Assembly: GCA_014360105.1 (NCBI GenBank)
Contig: JACIYD010000120.1
Coordinates: 1 to 5,590, forward strand
Direction of reading: 5' to 3'
DNA length: 5,590 nucleotides
Source: Clostridia bacterium
Lineage (GTDB): Bacteria > Bacillota > DSM-521 > Neomoorellales > SLTJ01
This document shows, in pieces, positions 4,353 through 5,590 of this stretch. The notes below the pieces were generated by a model. That model had not been told where the DNA came from, searched no databases, and was given only the letters and a program-made list of their open reading frames with translations. The translations under genes and the position numbers were made by a program. Position 1 is the first letter of the stretch. Each line of letters starts with the position of its first letter.

Positions 4353-4684
4353 ATGGGCCGGGAGGCACCGACCCTGGGTACGGCGCAGGTTCTGATCGGC
4401 ACTTCGGGCTACAGCTACAAAGACCGGGTGGTCCTTTTTATCCCGCGGGCCTGCCGGAGCGGGACATGCTGGCCTACTACGCCCGGGAGTTCCCCTATTC
4501 CTTCCGCAACACCAAGGAGAACCGCCGCTACCTGCCGCGGCTGAAGGAGCTTTTGCCCGGCGTGCCCCTGGTCGTGGAGTTCAGGAACCGGGGCCGGGCG
4601 AGGGAACCCGTGTGGGAGCTCACCGGTTTTGAAAAGGCCGGCGCTTGGCCGGCAAACCACGGCGGACGGATTTCGCCACACTGA
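4353..4684 (+). pseudogene. DUF72 (YecE-like) gene with frameshift and internal deletion
   Basis: DUF72 proteins are TIM-barrel-like proteins of about 240-300 residues and unsettled function. The N-terminus VLIGTSGYSYKD is classical. The expected W-V-G-P-F-Y-P then appears as R-V before the frame shifts: one G appears lost in the run at about 4427-4432, and the family sequence resumes in the next frame as GPFYPAGLPERDMLAYYAREF. At about 4487-4495 this jumps straight to FPYSFRNTKENRRYLPRLKELL and PLVVEFRNRGRAREPVWEL. In intact members AREF and the FPYSF strand are separated by most of the first half of the barrel (from memory, some 70-100 residues), so an in-frame internal block has been deleted. 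Recognisable homology ends near 4630 and the open frame ends at TGA 4682-4684, so the last third is missing too. No ribosome-binding site precedes ATG 4353 (TTG 4350 is in frame). It is clearly non-functional. Confidence 0.85.
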
Positions 4685-4718
4685 AAGGTCAAAGCCGTGA
4701 TGAGCGCAAAACAGCTTT

Positions 4719-4735
4719 GGTTTGGCGGCAAAACC
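4719..4735 (-). terminator. Weak hairpin between converging genes
   Basis: GGTTT (4719-4723) and AAACC (4731-4735) form a 5-bp stem with a 7-nt loop, 15 nt beyond the stop codon of the transporter. On the minus strand only a short TGTTTT follows, some distance away. It is the only candidate terminator for the transporter transcript that I see. Confidence 0.25.
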
Positions 4736-4750
4736 GGGTAGCCTCCCTCG

Positions 4751-5590
4751 TTAAAGGCGGATCCGGCCTTTTTCCAGGGCCCAGAGCATGATTATGCCCA
4801 GCAGGAACGCCGCGCCGGCGTTCCACACGGTCACCGCGGCGGTAATCAGGGTCACTCCGGCCTGCTGGCGGTCCGGAGGATGGTGCCAGGCGGTGAGTGC
4901 CAGCTCCGTGCCGGCAAAAAAGAGAATGGTTCCCAGCACGGCCCGGGGGAAGAGGGCAAAAAGGACGGCAATACCTTGCCCGAAGAAAAGGGCGAGAACC
5001 ACTAACAGCGACCCGAGAATCACCAGGGCGCCGCCGGTACGGGCGCCGAAGCGCACGTGGCCCGCCATCCCTCCCGCGCCGTGGCACATGGGCACCCCGC
5101 CCCAGAAGGGCGCGACGAGGTTCATAATGCCGGTGGAAACGGCCACCTCGCGTTCGCTGAGGCGGCGGTGGGGAAAAAGGGAATTGTTTTCCGCCACGAT
5201 GCCGATGACGGCATTGCCCAAAGTGAGCGGCAACTGAGGCAGGGCCAGAAAGAGGATGCCCTGGACCGCCGCCGCACCGGTGATTTGGCCGAGCGCAAAC
5301 TGCGGCAGCCGGAAACCGACGGCCGCACCGAGCGCCTGCCAGGCCGCAGAAGGGGTAAAGGCGGCGCCGGCCACGCCTAAAACGAGCAGCGCCAGCATTG
5401 CCGGCACCCTTTGATTGTCGAGGAGCAATAAGGCCAGGGCGAAGGCGGCGGCGGCGAGCGGCCAATTGGCCTGCATGGCGCGCAAGCCTTCCAGCATGAA
5501 GCTGAAACCCAGGCCCAGCATGATCCCCTGGGTTACGGGCTTGCGCGCCAGCCTGGCCACCAGGTTAATGGCGCCGCTTGCCCCTAAGAG
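4751..5590 (-). CDS. Putative sulfate/molybdate transporter, MOT1 family, C-terminal part
   Basis: Membrane transporter of the MOT1/sulfate-permease-related family, expected to import molybdate or sulfate across the cytoplasmic membrane. The frame is open from the stop TAA (4753-4751) to the right edge, giving 279 visible residues; the N-terminus (likely about 100 residues, with the first signature motif) is off-window. Visible in order from the edge: LARKPVTQGIMLGLGF; two hydrophobic helices (AAAAFALALLLL, MLALLVLGVAGAAF); FRLPQFALGQITG; PLTLGNAVIGIVAENNSLFP; EVAVSTGIMNLVAPFWGGVPMCHGAGGMAGHVRFGARTGGA in pieces across about 5000-5160, where the P-M-C-H-G-A-G-G block is the family hallmark; then three or four further hydrophobic helices (ALVILGSLLVVLALFFG, LFPRAVLGTILFFAGTELAL, VTLITAAVTVWNAGAAFLLGIIML). 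The reading frame looks intact. It converges on the DUF72 remnant. Confidence 0.87.
   Translation of the reverse strand, partial: LLGASGAINLVARLARKPVTQGIMLGLGFSFMLEGLRAMQANWPLAAAAFALALLLLDNQRVPAMLALLVLGVAGAAFTPSAAWQALGAAVGFRLPQFALGQITGAAAVQGILFLALPQLPLTLGNAVIGIVAENNSLFPHRRLSEREVAVSTGIMNLVAPFWGGVPMCHGAGGMAGHVRFGARTGGALVILGSLLVVLALFFGQGIAVLFALFPRAVLGTILFFAGTELALTAWHHPPDRQQAGVTLITAAVTVWNAGAAFLLGIIMLWALEKGRIRL

Noticed and set aside
4689..5465. Second minus-strand frame inside the transporter
   Set aside because: Arginine-rich out-of-frame shadow. The other minus frame has membrane helices and the P-M-C-H-G-A-G-G motif.
1..5590. CRISPR array, insertion-sequence ends, prophage genes, rRNA or complete tRNA
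   Set aside because: I looked for regularly spaced repeats, transposase or integrase motifs with terminal repeats, phage structural genes and RNA genes, and found none.

Overview
The window is GC-rich bacterial DNA with Shine-Dalgarno-led genes and GTG/TTG starts. A ComK-like regulator, a Clostridia-type RecA remnant and a Wzz-type polysaccharide protein suggest a GC-rich, possibly thermophilic Firmicute of the Clostridia (Moorella/Desulfotomaculum/Ammonifex-like). This assignment is inference from protein flavour only. No rRNA or tRNA is present to confirm it.

Layout, left to right. (1) Complement(1-181) is the 5' end of a gene leaving the window on the minus strand. It is probably a PD-(D/E)XK/Rpn-like hypothetical protein, and an extended -10 promoter sits just ahead of it. 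(2) About 182-870 has no gene I can defend. (3) 871-1376 is a broken N-terminal piece of a Wzz-type chain-length/capsule protein, followed by a rho-independent terminator at 1425-1445. (4) 1542-3389 is the only complete-looking block: three tightly spaced plus-strand genes encoding a ComK-like transcription factor, a sigma-70 family sigma factor, and a protein with a degenerate XRE-like helix-turn-helix. (5) About 3390-4684 is a gene graveyard. It holds a piece of an HD-domain phosphohydrolase, a central piece of RecA lacking both ends (both minus strand), and a DUF72/YecE-family gene on the plus strand with a frameshift and a large internal deletion. Several GC hairpins lie between these pieces. 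(6) Complement(4751-5590) is the C-terminal part of a MOT1-type sulfate/molybdate transporter, which continues beyond the right edge.

The most interesting item is block 4: a probable regulatory operon coupling a ComK homologue to a dedicated sigma factor and a possible DNA-binding or anti-sigma partner. In Bacillus, ComK is the master competence regulator; in Streptococcus an alternative sigma factor (ComX) plays that part. An operon carrying both kinds of regulator could be an undescribed competence or stress switch. What it controls cannot be read from this window. The intact block is bordered on both sides by decayed gene pieces, which points to repeated rearrangement at this locus.
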